Source of the DNA: Lentisphaeria bacterium
GTDB lineage: Bacteria > Verrucomicrobiota > Lentisphaeria > Victivallales > UBA1829
Assembly: GCA_003526375.1 (NCBI GenBank)
Contig: DPDG01000069.1
Location: forward strand, 948-8,585
Direction: 5' to 3'
Length of the DNA stretch: 7,638 nucleotides
The notes below the pieces were generated by a model. That model had not been told where the DNA came from, did no database searches, and saw nothing but the letters and a program-made list of their open reading frames with translations. Below, in pieces: positions 1 through 6,962 of this stretch; positions within the stretch are counted from its first letter, which is position 1; each line of letters opens with the position of its first letter. The translations under genes were made by a program, and so were the position numbers.

Positions 1-468
1 GCGGTGTTTTGCCCAATCCAGACAATTGGCGATCAGCTGAATCGTTGTCGAATCGACCACATGGATCATGCGCTTGAAGCGCCTCGGCAACGCACAGTAT
101 CGCCTGCCTTGAATCCGGAAATTCGGACTGATCTCATTCAAATGAGCAAGAACTTCCCAGAACAGTTTTTCCGCCATAGCTGCGTCACGATTCCGGTTCG
201 CGTGAGACAGACCATTCCTGCTCGGGGGAACGCAATCCCGAACTTTGCTCACCAGTCCGCAATGATTTCGAAGCGTATCGCAAATGTCGTTCAAGCCGAG
301 CGCATGCGTCAACTGTCCGAAGACCAAAGTCAGAACATGACTCGTCGGGCTGAACACCCGAGACTGCCTGTCTATTCCGAACTCATTGGCAAGTTTTGGA
401 ATCAAATTTCGCGGAATCAACTTGAATATTTGCGACAACACGGTCATTTTATGCTTTGATGGTTTCAT
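1..468 (-). CDS. IS4-family transposase, DUF4372-type N-terminal part (runs off the left edge)
   Basis: The minus strand is open from ATG at 468 to base 1 without a stop, giving 156 residues, so the C-terminal part lies outside the window. Residues about 5-110 match the DUF4372 domain found at the N-terminus of many IS4-type transposases (IPRNLIPKLANEF, FGQLTHALGLNDICDTLR, RNGLSHANRNRD). Residues 137-155 (VVDSTTIQLIANCLDWAKH) are the typical start of the DDE catalytic domain; D139 is the first acidic residue of the triad. The remaining D and E residues lie beyond the edge. A good Shine-Dalgarno AAGGAG (474-479) sits 5 bases before the ATG and fixes the start. The protein would cut and paste its own element as a DNA-bound multimer. 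Whether the copy is intact cannot be judged here. Family assignment is from recognised motifs and is fairly sure; the subgroup is not determined. Confidence 0.9.
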   Translation of the reverse strand, partial: MKPSKHKMTVLSQIFKLIPRNLIPKLANEFGIDRQSRVFSPTSHVLTLVFGQLTHALGLNDICDTLRNHCGLVSKVRDCVPPSRNGLSHANRNRDAAMAEKLFWEVLAHLNEISPNFRIQGRRYCALPRRFKRMIHVVDSTTIQLIANCLDWAKHR

Positions 469-473
469 GGATG

Positions 474-479
474 CTCCTT
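474..479 (-). promoter_or_regulatory. Ribosome binding site of the transposase
   Basis: The minus strand reads AAGGAG, then CATCC, then the ATG at 468. This is a strong site at 5-base spacing. It decides in favour of the 468 start over the internal ATG at residue 8. Confidence 0.75.
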
Positions 480-539
480 GTTTTTTTTGCTGAAATATAA
501 GTTGCATCCAGAACCATCATCTTTCAACTTTTTCTTTTC

Positions 540-692
540 CTATGGGATGGCTGTGGTTTCATAGAAGTTCCGTTTCATGAAAAACGGAACTTCATCCATC
601 GTATTGCGAACCAGAGTATCCCAGCAGGGCATCAGTTTCATTTCCTGCTGAATATCAAAACCGAGATCATGGCAGAATGAGTGAAGATCCAT
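540..692 (-). pseudogene. Possible 5' fragment of a gene interrupted by the insertion sequence
   Basis: A 50-codon frame starts at ATG 692 (MDLHSFCHDLGFDIQQEM...) and ends with TAG at 540-542, right where the insertion sequence appears to begin. Its composition is protein-like (aromatic, acidic and basic residues well mixed, e.g. MPCWDTLVRNTMDEVPFFMK), unlike the Arg/Ser-rich antisense frames nearby. An in-frame TGA at 705-707 sits just upstream, so the ATG at 692 is the only ATG available. The ribosome site is weak (GAAAG-like). It follows the DUF5107 gene on the same strand after 159 bases and may be the head of the next gene of the cluster, cut by the IS. I do not recognise the family. It could instead be a small intact gene or a chance frame. 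Confidence 0.4.
564..593. repeat. Perfect 12-bp inverted repeat, 6-base loop
   Basis: GAAGTTCCGTTT (564-575) is followed by the loop CATGAA and then its exact complement AAACGGAACTTC (582-593). Neither strand has a T-run after the stem, so it is not a standard terminator. It lies inside the short frame at 540-692 (coding for EVPFFMKRNF) and about 20 bases from the presumed IS end. It may be an insertion target preference, a protein-binding palindrome or a coincidence of coding sequence. Confidence 0.6.
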
Positions 693-851
693 TTCATTTT
701 TCTTTCAGATTGTTATAGAATGTCCGAGAAAATTTTCGTCCCGTTCTGCGGGATTCACACGAAGATCCGGCTCCCTGCCGGATTCCCGGGAGGAACTGCG
801 ATTCATTGGCTTCGAAATCAGCGGGGACTCCTGCTTGTGCATTCTCATCTT
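693..851. other. Intergenic stretch without a clear gene
   Basis: This lies between the DUF5107 stop and the short frame at 540-692. Two minus-strand frames are open across most of it: one from ATG 848 to a stop at 705 (47 codons, Arg/Ser-rich), and another without a start codon (reading AQAGVPADFEANESQF and ending near 697). Neither has a ribosome site or a recognisable domain. Small hairpins occur (TCCCG/CGGGA at 739-753 and a CCGGC/GCCGG pair near 766-780), but neither has a convincing T-run, so no terminator is called. Confidence 0.4.
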
Positions 852-2777
852 TTATTTTGTACGGTAATCCAGTGCAAGCGGAATTTCCGTATCCGGAATC
901 CCCGCTTGTTCCAGGAGCTCCAGATACAATTTCGTGATATCGGTCTCTCCCTCACGGGCATCCGGCAGTTCCAGTCCGCCGTTTTCCAGCAGAATTTCAT
1001 GAGCCTGTTTTGTTTTTCCCGTATTTGCCAGCGCTTTGGCATACTGCAGACGGGCCGACGGACGGTTCCGGTGTTCCGAGCTGAGGCTCTCGAATACAGA
1101 GATTACATCAGGATACGCCTGATGCAGAGCCAGCAGTTTCAGTGTCTCTTTGACTAAATATGCGTCCGCCTCCGGTTCCAACGCCGCCTGAGCCAGCAGT
1201 TTCAGCGCACGCGGCTTTTCTTTTTCTGCGCGAAGCAGAACATTCCCCAGCAGATGCAAAGTCCATGCATTACGTTTTAATTTGAATGACGTTTCCGCAT
1301 GAAATGCCGCTCTTTCCCAATCCTGCAGCCGGAAATACTGCAGTGTCAGATGATAATGTTTTTTCCAGCCGTCAGGGGCCTGAAGCAGCGGTTCAAGCCA
1401 GACCGGATCCGCCTGAAAAGAGCGCGGAGGATCATCATCCAGTTTCCGGTCATTCAGCAGTTGCATCCATTCGGCTTCCTTTTCGCCGGGATGGCAAAAA
1501 TCCAGCTGCGGCGCAATTCTAGTCCCGGACCGCATCTCCTCCAGTGCCGCGGCGCGATTTCCGGAGCAATGCAGTCTGCCGGAACGCAGGGCGATACGGT
1601 CATGGGTCATTTTAAGCAGCTCCTCCAGTTTTTGTTCCGGCAGAATCTGGTCGGCAAGGCCGGTCACAGTTTCCACCGCATGTTTCCACGATCCGAAGAT
1701 CCCATCCGCGTTTGCCTGAATCCCGCCGTATGCCTCCAGCCATTCCCATGCGGTTTTCGGCGGCATGGGGAGACATTCCTGCTGGGATTTTGCCAGACCG
1801 GCCTGCAGTTCCAGATAGTCGCAGACTCCGGGCCCGAGCAGTTTCTTCTGCCAATGATCGCCGCCGGTGGTTTTTCCCCAGACAAACAGTTTACGTCCCT
1901 GCAGACGTCTTGTCGACATGTGGATGAATCCGGAGCCATCCCTGTTGAATAACGCTTCCCATTTCCGCGAATTATGCGGGATATCATAGAAATGGTCGCG
2001 CACGAAACTGAAATTTTCCGGATAGGTCTGATCGAATCCTTCCCCGTCCGGCATGGGGATCTTTGTGATGAAGTGCGATCCAGCGTCATATTTGTTGACG
2101 TATGTTTCCATCGCGGGAACGACCACTCGACAGCCCGGCGTCATGGGAAGTGCGATATTGCTCCACCAGTACATGGGAACGACTTCCGCATGGGGATTGT
2201 AAATGCGTCCCCGGGCAAAGAGAAAACGGGAATCCTCCGGGAGAAAGAAGTCGATCTGGAATGGCGTTCTGCGGTCCCGGCTGTAATCATAAATGCGCAG
2301 TACCGGCCCCAGTTCCGGGTCGTGCAGTTCCGCGGCGAAACGCGGCCGACAGGTATTGGCATCATGGCCGCGGCGTCCGCAGTTGAATTCTGCGCCGCCG
2401 GCAAACCATGCGTTGCGGATTCCAAGATTGCACGGCAGAAATTCCGTATTGTTGGTCAGCAGATCCCGTTTTGCATCTTTGTCATAGAGGCTCCAGAGCC
2501 GGCCGCCGAGCGAGATTACAAATTCAGCCCGCAGATGCTCATTTTCCAGAACGGCGGAATCGAATTCCAGTTCCTGTTTTTCCGCCAGATCATAATCGTC
2601 CAGCATGGTGTAGGGCAGGGAGTCGGAATACATGCCGTAATTGATGAAAAGCTCGTCGTCTTCGTTTAATCTTGAGTCAATTGTGGACTTGATGGGATCG
2701 CGCAGCGCGGGGAAGCGGCTTGCTTCTCCGAGCGGAATCCCCAGGATGCGTTTTTTTTCGAAAACAAGTGTCGTCAT
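852..2777 (-). CDS. DUF5107 domain protein with C-terminal TPR-like repeats
   Basis: 641 residues, no signal peptide, so probably cytoplasmic. Residues about 60-350 form the DUF5107 domain, a beta-rich fold related to galactose-mutarotase-like and sugar-active domains. Family signatures seen are ISLGGRLWSLYDK (88-100), LGIRNAWFAGGAEFNCG (118-134), LFVWGKTTGGDHWQ (297-310) and YLELQAGLAKSQQECLPMP (321-339) ending at WEWLEAYGG (344-352). Residues about 470-600 are alpha-helical, with repeat-like units (YFRLQDWERAAFHAETSFKL, YAKALANTGKTKQAHEILLE) resembling TPRs. The family occurs in carbohydrate-use clusters, but its reaction is not established; a role in binding or converting a sugar or oligosaccharide is inference. 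The start is supported by TAAGGA ahead of ATG 2777. It is 9 bases behind the SGNH gene, hence co-transcribed. From memory, many DUF5107 proteins are longer with more TPRs, so this is a compact member. Confidence 0.9.
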   Translation of the reverse strand: MTTLVFEKKRILGIPLGEASRFPALRDPIKSTIDSRLNEDDELFINYGMYSDSLPYTMLDDYDLAEKQELEFDSAVLENEHLRAEFVISLGGRLWSLYDKDAKRDLLTNNTEFLPCNLGIRNAWFAGGAEFNCGRRGHDANTCRPRFAAELHDPELGPVLRIYDYSRDRRTPFQIDFFLPEDSRFLFARGRIYNPHAEVVPMYWWSNIALPMTPGCRVVVPAMETYVNKYDAGSHFITKIPMPDGEGFDQTYPENFSFVRDHFYDIPHNSRKWEALFNRDGSGFIHMSTRRLQGRKLFVWGKTTGGDHWQKKLLGPGVCDYLELQAGLAKSQQECLPMPPKTAWEWLEAYGGIQANADGIFGSWKHAVETVTGLADQILPEQKLEELLKMTHDRIALRSGRLHCSGNRAAALEEMRSGTRIAPQLDFCHPGEKEAEWMQLLNDRKLDDDPPRSFQADPVWLEPLLQAPDGWKKHYHLTLQYFRLQDWERAAFHAETSFKLKRNAWTLHLLGNVLLRAEKEKPRALKLLAQAALEPEADAYLVKETLKLLALHQAYPDVISVFESLSSEHRNRPSARLQYAKALANTGKTKQAHEILLENGGLELPDAREGETDITKLYLELLEQAGIPDTEIPLALDYRTK

Positions 2778-2783
2778 GAAAAA

Positions 2784-2789
2784 TCCTTA
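2784..2789 (-). promoter_or_regulatory. Ribosome binding site overlapping the upstream stop codon
   Basis: The minus strand reads TAAGGA, where TAA (2787-2789) is the stop of the SGNH gene; TTTTTC and then the ATG of the DUF5107 gene follow. Ribosomes ending on the first gene stop on the initiation site of the second, which fits translational coupling and fixes the 2777 start. Confidence 0.7.
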
Positions 2790-3914
2790 TTGTAGAACAT
2801 GTGCCAGCCAGGCAAAGCAGGAGTCGCCTACCTGAGCATAGCCGTAGGGGTTGGGATGATATGCGTTGCATTGCCGGATCATTGTTTCCGGAAGATCCTG
2901 AGCCGCCGGTTCTTCCTGTTTCGGGAAACCGTGATCCCGGTCCAGATTGACCTGAAGCGGAAGCAGATGGATTTTTTCCTGCTCCCGTCCGCCGAAGCGC
3001 TGCAAAAACCGCGCGTTCGCATAGAATTTATTGCGGGTGCTCTGCCGGACATGAACGGAGCATCCGAAATTTTTCCCGTAGGCATCCTGGCTTTGCGCTC
3101 CGGGAGGAATGAAACTGAGACCGAAAACCGCATCCGGCGCTGCTTTGCGCAGTCCGGCAACCAGCTTTTCTTCGTTCTCCAGCCAGACGTTCACCCGGGC
3201 ATCGATCGTTTCATCGGTTGCACCGTGAATATCGTTGCCGCCCAGAACAATGGTGATGATATCCGGCGGAATACGATCCGCATTCCGAGCCAAATAGGAT
3301 TGAAAATCAAATCGCCCGTCCGCCTCCAGAAACGGACTGCGGCGGTTCCAATGGTGGAACGGCGTGCAGTCGTCCGGCAGAGTTTTGCATAAGAACGAGT
3401 GTGCGGACCAGCCGCCCCAGCCTTCATGACGCACTCCCTTCAACCGTTCCGGCGCGGGATAGTGGATCAATTGGAACGGGTCATGCCGCAATTCTTCCGG
3501 ACAGTTGGTCCCGAGCATGGTGATATTGAATTCATGTTTCAGGCAGAGGCTATGAACACGGGATGGGAAGTGGGTCTGATCCGTCCAGCTGTCGCCGATC
3601 ATCAGGAGCCGGAATGAACATTCCTTTTTTACGGCCGGATCGCTGACCATGATCCTGGTCCTGCCCTCCGCCGCAATCCCTGATTCATCCCAGATCCTGA
3701 GGGTTGCGGCATGAATTCCGATGTCGTCCGTCGTCGGAATGCAGTGCCATCGTTTTTCATCGCAGCGTCCGATACCGCAGTGAAATTCAAAGGCATAATT
3801 TCGAGGATTCAGACAGAGAAAAACGTTGTCGAAATACAGATTCATCTCATTGCCGACCGATGCGTAAATGACCGGCGGCAGAATCAGTCTTTCCTCTTTA
3901 TCCGATTTGTTCAT
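2787..3914 (-). CDS. SGNH/GDSL-type hydrolase, probable carbohydrate esterase
   Basis: 375 residues, no signal peptide, so likely cytoplasmic. Residues about 10-95 form a small beta-rich N-terminal domain (VIYASVGNEMNLYFDNVFL ... LRIWDESGIAAEGRTRIMV). The SGNH fold follows: block I MIGDSW with nucleophile S109, block II GWGGWSAH (165-172), block III LGGNDIHG with N227, and block V NAYHPNPYGYAQVGD with H353. The usual Asp three residues before the His is Asn here (N350). Family members remove acetyl or other acyl groups from sugars and polysaccharides; the substrate here is unknown. In this cluster it probably deacylates imported oligosaccharides produced with help from the secreted DUF4838 protein. 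The start at 3914 has only a weak ribosome site (AGAAAG, 3920-3925). A 114-base spacer separates it from the DUF4838 gene. The family call is firm; the esterase role is inferred. Confidence 0.92.
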   Translation of the reverse strand: MNKSDKEERLILPPVIYASVGNEMNLYFDNVFLCLNPRNYAFEFHCGIGRCDEKRWHCIPTTDDIGIHAATLRIWDESGIAAEGRTRIMVSDPAVKKECSFRLLMIGDSWTDQTHFPSRVHSLCLKHEFNITMLGTNCPEELRHDPFQLIHYPAPERLKGVRHEGWGGWSAHSFLCKTLPDDCTPFHHWNRRSPFLEADGRFDFQSYLARNADRIPPDIITIVLGGNDIHGATDETIDARVNVWLENEEKLVAGLRKAAPDAVFGLSFIPPGAQSQDAYGKNFGCSVHVRQSTRNKFYANARFLQRFGGREQEKIHLLPLQVNLDRDHGFPKQEEPAAQDLPETMIRQCNAYHPNPYGYAQVGDSCFAWLAHVLQ

Positions 3915-3934
3915 AACTGCTTTCTGATCTTGGA

Positions 3935-4013
3935 TTACTTTTTGACGGTTTCGACCTTGATTGTTCCCGCTTTCCCGACACCCCGTATGCTTTGCATCGG
4001 GGTAGTTTTTTTA
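3935..4013. repeat. Candidate dispersed repeat element with a hairpin
   Basis: The spacer between the DUF4838 and SGNH genes carries a dense block. On the minus strand it is an A-run, then the hairpin, then GTCGGGAAAGCGGGAAC. Read in two frames it gives MQSIRGVGKAGT (from ATG 3997, stop TAA at 3935-3937) and RCKAYGVSGKREQ. I recall near-identical peptide strings in both frames from odd N-terminal extensions of prepilin-like proteins in Victivallis-type genomes, which would mean the DNA itself is the conserved unit. That is memory, not something this window shows: I see no second copy here. Limits are approximate. Confidence 0.35.
3980..4012 (+). terminator. Rho-independent-type hairpin and T-run on the plus strand
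   Basis: ACCCCG (3980-3985) pairs with CGGGGT (3998-4003), and ATGC (3987-3990) with GCAT (3994-3997), with one bulged T at 3986 and a TTT loop. AG and seven T (4006-4012) follow. This is a textbook terminator for plus-strand RNA, yet both flanking genes are on the minus strand. In minus-strand RNA the stem would form between the two cistrons without a U-run, so there it would act as a stabilising or processing hairpin rather than a terminator. Confidence 0.55.
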
Positions 4014-4028
4014 TGATGGAAATCTGAA

Positions 4029-6935
4029 TCATTTGACTTCTCTCAGTTGCACGTCGTCGAACCATACCTCTCCATCGGCAAACCAGTTCCAAAGCCCGAT
4101 AATGATTTTCCCGTTATCGGCGGAGGTCCGGAAAGTGTATTCATAGAAACGCCATTCGTTGTCGCCGTTCAGCAGGGGTTTGACCACACTATATTGATTG
4201 CTGCCGGCATGAATATAAACGCCGGCGCCTCCATTTGGACGTTTCGTGGTATTGACGCCTTGAGTCCGCATGAAAAAAGAAAGTCTGTAGGCTGTATCCG
4301 CTTTCCCTTGAACGGTCTGCCCGGAGGAAATCCTGGAGCCGTCTATATTCTGCAGACGCAGACTGGAACCGCCGCTCACAAAGATTTCTTTATCCATAGA
4401 AATCTTCTGTCCGGATCCGGCTCCTTTTTCCAACCAGCGGTCCCAGTCTATCGGCAGGTGGGACAGCCATTGATTGATCTGCGTGAAAGAGCCGTTTTTG
4501 AGGAGATTTCCTTCCGGAGCCTTGCCCGATGCAAGCAGAATTCCGAAGCGTTCGACATTATGATAGTCCGCTCCCTGCGCCAGAGGTGTCCACATGAAAA
4601 ATTCCTCATTTCCGGCTTTCATTGTCTTGAGAACGCGGGTTCGGCAGAAATTGGCAGGAATCTGTGCTTTCCCGGCGAGCCCGAGTTCATCTTTCGGAAT
4701 GATCATGGTAAGTTTCCAGAAATCCGGGCCCAGTTCCGGTATGACCCGGATCTTGCCGTTCCAAGCTTTGTTGGTGAATACTTTACCGATTCGGATCGTG
4801 CATTCCGAATCATAGAGTGAACCGGAGGGATTCGCCATAAAGTGATAATAGCGGGACCGGGCGTCATCCGCCGCCAGAATGACCTCGACTGTGGAATCTC
4901 CCCAAATTTTTCCGTCGCGCGGTTGTGGCTGACTCTTGAGGTTCTTCATATCCGGTTCTGGGCAGGTGAAGACAATTTTTAAATTTTTATCATCCTGTGA
5001 TACTTCCACTTCCGTATGGAGCACCGTTCTGGGAACCTTGCAGTTTTTCAATACAATTCTTGCCGGCAATTCGGCATAACGGTTCTGATAGGCGCTTTCC
5101 TGCGAATAAAAATTCTGACGTGCCTGGATAAGAGGATCCAGCAAATCTTTCTTCATCAGCAGAACACGCTCCTTTTCGATCCCTGAAGAGAGTTCGACTG
5201 CCTGTTTCATCTGATCCGACAGTTGGGAAAGTTTTTGAGCGGTGTAAATCTTCTCCCAGATTTCCTTCTGAGAAGGACGAATCACTTCCGGTCCCAAAGC
5301 GGTCTCCACTGTTCGGCAGACTACGCCGTTTACCCAGAGATCTTCCAGCAAATCATAGAATTTTTTCATCGGGACCGCGGCTTTCGCGCCGAACATCATC
5401 CGATGGTGTTCCTCCAGTGTTTTTTCCACGTCAATGGAATTATCCCAGCAGACTTTGCTGAAGATATACCAGTTCAGATAGGTATACAGGAACGAGTCTT
5501 CCGACGGCCCGGCATGATAAGCGCCGAATATCCATTGTGTACGATCCTGGTAATAATGTCCGATTGCGCGCGGGCAAATCTCCGGCAGCGCTTCATAATG
5601 ATATTTCGAACTGTATTTGTAACTGTAGGTCCAGATCCAAACCCGTTTTTTCAGTTTTTTATTCCAGTCGGCAAGCCGCTGGTCATCCTCTTTTTGAAGA
5701 GCCGCCGCCTGTCTGCCGTTTTTCCACGGTCCGGCTGCAGCCGCCATGACCAGCAGATTGTCCGGCAAATCCACTTGCGGAACCCGATGATACGGCAGAT
5801 ACGACATTTGGGTAATGTATCCCTTGACGCCTTCTGTTTTCAGACGGTTGGCAATGTCTGCGGTAAATTTCCAGAGCCCGTTGCTGATCTTCTGAAAATG
5901 ATCCGGATGCGTTATGTACTGCCGATCCTTGGAGCCGAACAGTTTCTGACAGCCCGGACAGCAGCACACGTAAAACCAGTCCTGCGGCATGATATTGTAG
6001 ATCGAACGGCCGTAGGCACCGTTTATATTCCAGTGTTTCAGACCGTATTCGGAAGAGGGGCGCCCCGTCAGATAGCCTTTGGCATCCTGATAGATCTGTT
6101 CTTTCAAGCCGCTGCTGAAGCAGAGGTGGGTGGTCATCGGCAGTGTTGGACTGTGGTAACGTCTGCCGTCCGGCATCAATGCAAAATATTCCGGATGGGT
6201 CTTCTCGAAGCGGGAACCATACTGCCATTGCGCCAGACCGTGATTGCAGGGGATTTCATACGTCTCCAGACGGTTGCGCAGAATCTGCAGATTCTCTCCC
6301 GTTATGCCGTTGTATTCTTTTTGTGTGTCATACCAGCTTTTTCCCAGATATTTTGAAGTCTTGCGGGAAATAAAATCGGGACGGTCAATGATGTTGATCT
6401 TTTCCGGCAGTGCGAAGTCTGTATTTTTCGGGACGATCGTTCCCAAACGTCCGGGAAAATAGAAGCGGCAGCCCGCGAATCGTTCCAGAAAATCATACAC
6501 GCCGGAAATGGTGCCGCGGTCGAACCACATGCTCCACTTATTATTGGCGGGGTTGTCTGTTTTGGAATCCAGACCGGCAATGAAAATCTGATTGCCGATC
6601 CGCCGGATGAAAAATCCCTGATCCGGCAGAGAGTCGGGATTCATGCCTGCCTGGCGAAGCAGGGTGTTATCTCCTACAATCAGGGACAGAGCCCTGCCGG
6701 TGGGGGTTTTGACCAGAGGAATGTTCTGACGGGTTGCCTCACTCAGATATTTTTGCAGCTCGCCCGCTGCCAGTTGCGCGACGGGATAGTTTTCCGGAAG
6801 GACTACTTCCATTACGTTTGCCGGCATCTTCGCTGTGGAAAGTTCAATGGTGCGTTCGGGCTGAGGATCCTTGAATTCCCAGGCGGACAAGATTCCGCTC
6901 AGAAACAGCAAGGAGAGAATCAATGTGAAATTCAT
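4029..6935 (-). CDS. Secreted DUF4838 glycan-active protein with CBM9-like and C-terminal carbohydrate-binding-type domains
   Basis: 968 residues. Residues 1-18 (MNFTLILSLLFLSGILSA) are a signal peptide, so the protein is exported. Residues about 40-165 resemble the N-terminal domain of alpha-glucuronidase/GH20-type enzymes (YPVAQLAAGELQKYLSEAT; FLERFAGCRFYFPG). Residues about 185-560 are the DUF4838 domain, including MPQDWFYVCCCPGCQ (316-330) and the Trp/Tyr-rich VWIWTYSYKYSSKYHYE (432-448). Residues about 625-805 look like a CBM9-type beta-sandwich (WGDSTVEVILAADD, YYHFMANPSGSLYDSE). Residues about 809-966 look like a CBM4/9 or galactose-binding jelly roll (LLKNGSF start, WFADGEVWFDDVQLRE end). 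Role: binding and probably cleaving a polysaccharide or glycoprotein glycan outside the cytoplasm; activity and substrate are not established for the family, and I cannot assign catalytic residues. AAAGGA lies 10 bases before ATG 6935. It follows the prepilin-like gene by 27 bases, so likely co-transcribed. Confidence 0.92.
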   Translation of the reverse strand: MNFTLILSLLFLSGILSAWEFKDPQPERTIELSTAKMPANVMEVVLPENYPVAQLAAGELQKYLSEATRQNIPLVKTPTGRALSLIVGDNTLLRQAGMNPDSLPDQGFFIRRIGNQIFIAGLDSKTDNPANNKWSMWFDRGTISGVYDFLERFAGCRFYFPGRLGTIVPKNTDFALPEKINIIDRPDFISRKTSKYLGKSWYDTQKEYNGITGENLQILRNRLETYEIPCNHGLAQWQYGSRFEKTHPEYFALMPDGRRYHSPTLPMTTHLCFSSGLKEQIYQDAKGYLTGRPSSEYGLKHWNINGAYGRSIYNIMPQDWFYVCCCPGCQKLFGSKDRQYITHPDHFQKISNGLWKFTADIANRLKTEGVKGYITQMSYLPYHRVPQVDLPDNLLVMAAAAGPWKNGRQAAALQKEDDQRLADWNKKLKKRVWIWTYSYKYSSKYHYEALPEICPRAIGHYYQDRTQWIFGAYHAGPSEDSFLYTYLNWYIFSKVCWDNSIDVEKTLEEHHRMMFGAKAAVPMKKFYDLLEDLWVNGVVCRTVETALGPEVIRPSQKEIWEKIYTAQKLSQLSDQMKQAVELSSGIEKERVLLMKKDLLDPLIQARQNFYSQESAYQNRYAELPARIVLKNCKVPRTVLHTEVEVSQDDKNLKIVFTCPEPDMKNLKSQPQPRDGKIWGDSTVEVILAADDARSRYYHFMANPSGSLYDSECTIRIGKVFTNKAWNGKIRVIPELGPDFWKLTMIIPKDELGLAGKAQIPANFCRTRVLKTMKAGNEEFFMWTPLAQGADYHNVERFGILLASGKAPEGNLLKNGSFTQINQWLSHLPIDWDRWLEKGAGSGQKISMDKEIFVSGGSSLRLQNIDGSRISSGQTVQGKADTAYRLSFFMRTQGVNTTKRPNGGAGVYIHAGSNQYSVVKPLLNGDNEWRFYEYTFRTSADNGKIIIGLWNWFADGEVWFDDVQLREVK

Positions 6936-6945
6936 TATTCGTATT

Positions 6946-6951
6946 TCCTTT
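6946..6951 (-). promoter_or_regulatory. Ribosome binding site of the DUF4838 gene
   Basis: The minus strand has AAAGGA ten bases before the ATG at 6935, within the 27-base gap after the prepilin-like gene. It supports the start that gives a complete signal peptide. Confidence 0.65.
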
Positions 6952-6962
6952 GTTGTTTATTA

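Larger units (their letters stand above)
1..546 (-). mobile_element. IS4-family insertion sequence, one end only
   Basis: This is the transposase gene plus its roughly 75-base leader. The transposase-proximal end is placed near 540-546 because the short frame to the right stops making sense there and the minus strand reads CCCATAGGAAAAG, resembling the CAT-type tips of several IS4 elements. That boundary is a guess: the opposite terminal repeat and the target duplication lie outside the window. The leader is A/T-rich (a run of eight T on the plus strand, from 480) and has a TATATT box near 495-502, but I find no well-spaced -35 box. Confidence 0.5.

Noticed and set aside
739..753. Hairpin TCCCG/CGGGA as terminator of the unit
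   Set aside because: Only a 5-bp stem, and the following minus-strand bases are CGAAAATTTT rather than a T-run directly after the stem.
705..848. 47-codon minus-strand frame starting just after the DUF5107 stop
   Set aside because: Arg/Ser-rich, no ribosome site beyond the stop region, no recognisable domain; another frame over the same bases is equally open.
845..870. Possible programmed frameshift at the DUF5107 stop (A-rich ACAAAATAAAAG) extending the protein
   Set aside because: No in-frame X-XXY-YYZ slippery heptamer and no downstream pseudoknot seen; the extension has no family support.
1974..2669. Plus-strand open frame of 231 codons opposite the DUF5107 gene
   Set aside because: Antisense to conserved DUF5107 motifs; no ribosome site and no recognisable protein features.
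4047..4820. Plus-strand open frame of 257 codons opposite the C-terminal domains of the DUF4838 gene
   Set aside because: Mirror frame of a real gene; no family signature.
5223..6356. Long open frame on the plus strand (377 codons) opposite the DUF4838 gene
   Set aside because: It lies wholly inside a well-supported minus-strand gene, is rich in Arg, Phe and Ile without domain motifs, and is an antisense by-product of codon use.
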